From the NCBI GenBank assembly GCA_905236835.1, contig CAJOQY010000027.1, forward strand, positions 1-5,832: 5,832 nt of DNA, written 5' to 3'. Position 1 is the stretch's first letter. The number at the start of each line of letters is the position of its first letter. Below, piece by piece: positions 5,202 through 5,832 of this stretch. This DNA is from an uncultured Oscillibacter sp. (GTDB taxonomy: Bacteria > Bacillota > Clostridia > Oscillospirales > Oscillospiraceae). Below the pieces are notes generated by a model, which was not told where the DNA came from, ran no database searches, and saw only the letters and a list, made by a program, of their open reading frames with translations. The translations under genes were made by a program, and so were the position numbers.

Positions 5202-5832
5202 TTATTCCATCCCCGGCTCCTGTAATATTTCTCGCAGGTTTAACTTTCCCGTATAAAGCGCCTTGCCGATAATCGCGGCGTGTACGCCCATGTCGCGCAA
5301 TATACGCAGTTCGCCGCAATCACTCACGCCGCCCGACGCCGTAAACTCCACGCCGCGAATTTTGATCAATTCCCGATATAAATTTAAATTACTCCCCTTT
5401 TCGGCCCCGTCGCGGCTTATATCCGTATAAATAATCGCGCTGACGCCGGTTTCGGCCAGTTTTTCACAAAACGCAATCCCGCGTATGTTCGACTGTTCCC
5501 GCCAGCCGTTCATAGATACATATCCGTCTCGGGCGTCCACGCCGACCGCGATCCGATCTTTATATTTTTTTATCATATCCGCCGTGAAATCAAAATCTTG
5601 AATCGCGATGGTCCCCAAAATACAGCGATTGACGCCAAGATTTAAATATTTTTTGATTCTTTCTTCCGTCCGGATTCCGCCGCCGACCTCGATATAAAAT
5701 CCGCCCTGTCCGGCAATTCGCGCGATACTCTCAAAATTGGCGTCAGAACCGTCTTTCGCGCCGTCGAGATCCACTAAATGCAAGTATTTCGCTCCGGCGT
5801 CATGAAACAATTTCGCCGCTTCGCGGGGATTA
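5202..5832 (-). CDS. hisA: ProFAR isomerase HisA, partial (N-terminus off the right edge)
   Basis: It isomerises ProFAR to PRFAR, the fourth step of histidine synthesis. The frame is open to the right edge, giving 209 visible codons before TAA; about 30-35 N-terminal residues, including the first catalytic Asp, lie beyond the window. A TTG at 5810-5808 could be mistaken for a start, but the upstream codons (NPREAAKL) continue the conserved HisA helix, so it is internal. Visible family marks are LVDLDGAKDG, the phosphate loop IEVGGGIR, LGTIAI, the second catalytic Asp in VGVDARDG (5535-5537), MNGWRE, TDISRDG and TASGGVS. The DISRDG and GWRE features favour a dedicated HisA over TrpF-like or HisF barrels. 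It is the first visible gene of the his cluster and hisF follows directly. Confidence 0.96.
   Translation of the reverse strand, partial: NPREAAKLFHDAGAKYLHLVDLDGAKDGSDANFESIARIAGQGGFYIEVGGGIRTEERIKKYLNLGVNRCILGTIAIQDFDFTADMIKKYKDRIAVGVDARDGYVSMNGWREQSNIRGIAFCEKLAETGVSAIIYTDISRDGAEKGSNLNLYRELIKIRGVEFTASGGVSDCGELRILRDMGVHAAIIGKALYTGKLNLREILQEPGME

Noticed and set aside
5803..5810. TTG at 5810-5808 as the start of hisA
   Set aside because: In-frame codons upstream continue the conserved HisA sequence to the window edge, so the gene is truncated by the window and does not start here.

Overview
The window looks like chromosomal DNA from a member of the Bacillota, most likely an uncultured clostridial lineage. 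The evidence is strong AGGAGG-type ribosome binding sites, a near-consensus sigma-A promoter, a secreted protein with three S-layer homology (SLH) domains, a fused hisIE gene and a PHP-type histidinol phosphatase. The lineage call is an inference from gene style, not from a marker gene. All six supported genes lie on the minus strand, so the window reads biologically from right to left.

Right part (5832 to 1850): the distal half of a histidine biosynthesis operon, in the order hisA (5' end off the window), hisF, hisIE, hisK (PHP histidinol phosphatase), then a HAD-family phosphatase. HisA isomerises ProFAR to PRFAR. HisF, with the amidotransferase HisH (not in the window), makes IGP and AICAR. 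HisIE does the two steps before HisA. HisK dephosphorylates histidinol phosphate. Gaps are short (54, 68 and 42 bases) and hisIE/hisK overlap by ATGA, which fits one transcript. hisK carries an almost pure A/T insert coding for Lys/Asn. The HAD gene has a non-conserved tail of about 50 residues that runs into the control region of the next gene.

Middle (about 1930 to 1403): an unusually elaborate regulatory region for the SLH gene. Reading in the direction of transcription it holds three exact matches to the WalR (YycF) box TGTWAH-N5-TGTWAH, then eight T-tracts (A-tracts on the transcribed orientation) repeating every ~10.4 bp, which predicts intrinsically bent DNA. These are followed by a GC-rich inverted repeat, a TTGATT-17-TATAAT promoter, and a leader of about 265 nt rich in inverted repeats, ending in an AAGGAGG ribosome binding site. 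No U-tailed terminator for the his operon is evident.

Left part (1402 to 1): the N-terminal 467 residues of an exported SLH protein: signal peptide, three SLH domains, two beta-rich repeat-like regions and a 15-glycine linker, continuing past the left edge. Its codon choice (AAC over AAT for Asn) is opposite to that of the his genes. With the promoter and long leader, this suggests a highly expressed cell-surface protein. The main hypothesis is that a WalRK-type cell-wall stress system controls this S-layer-like gene through bent DNA.
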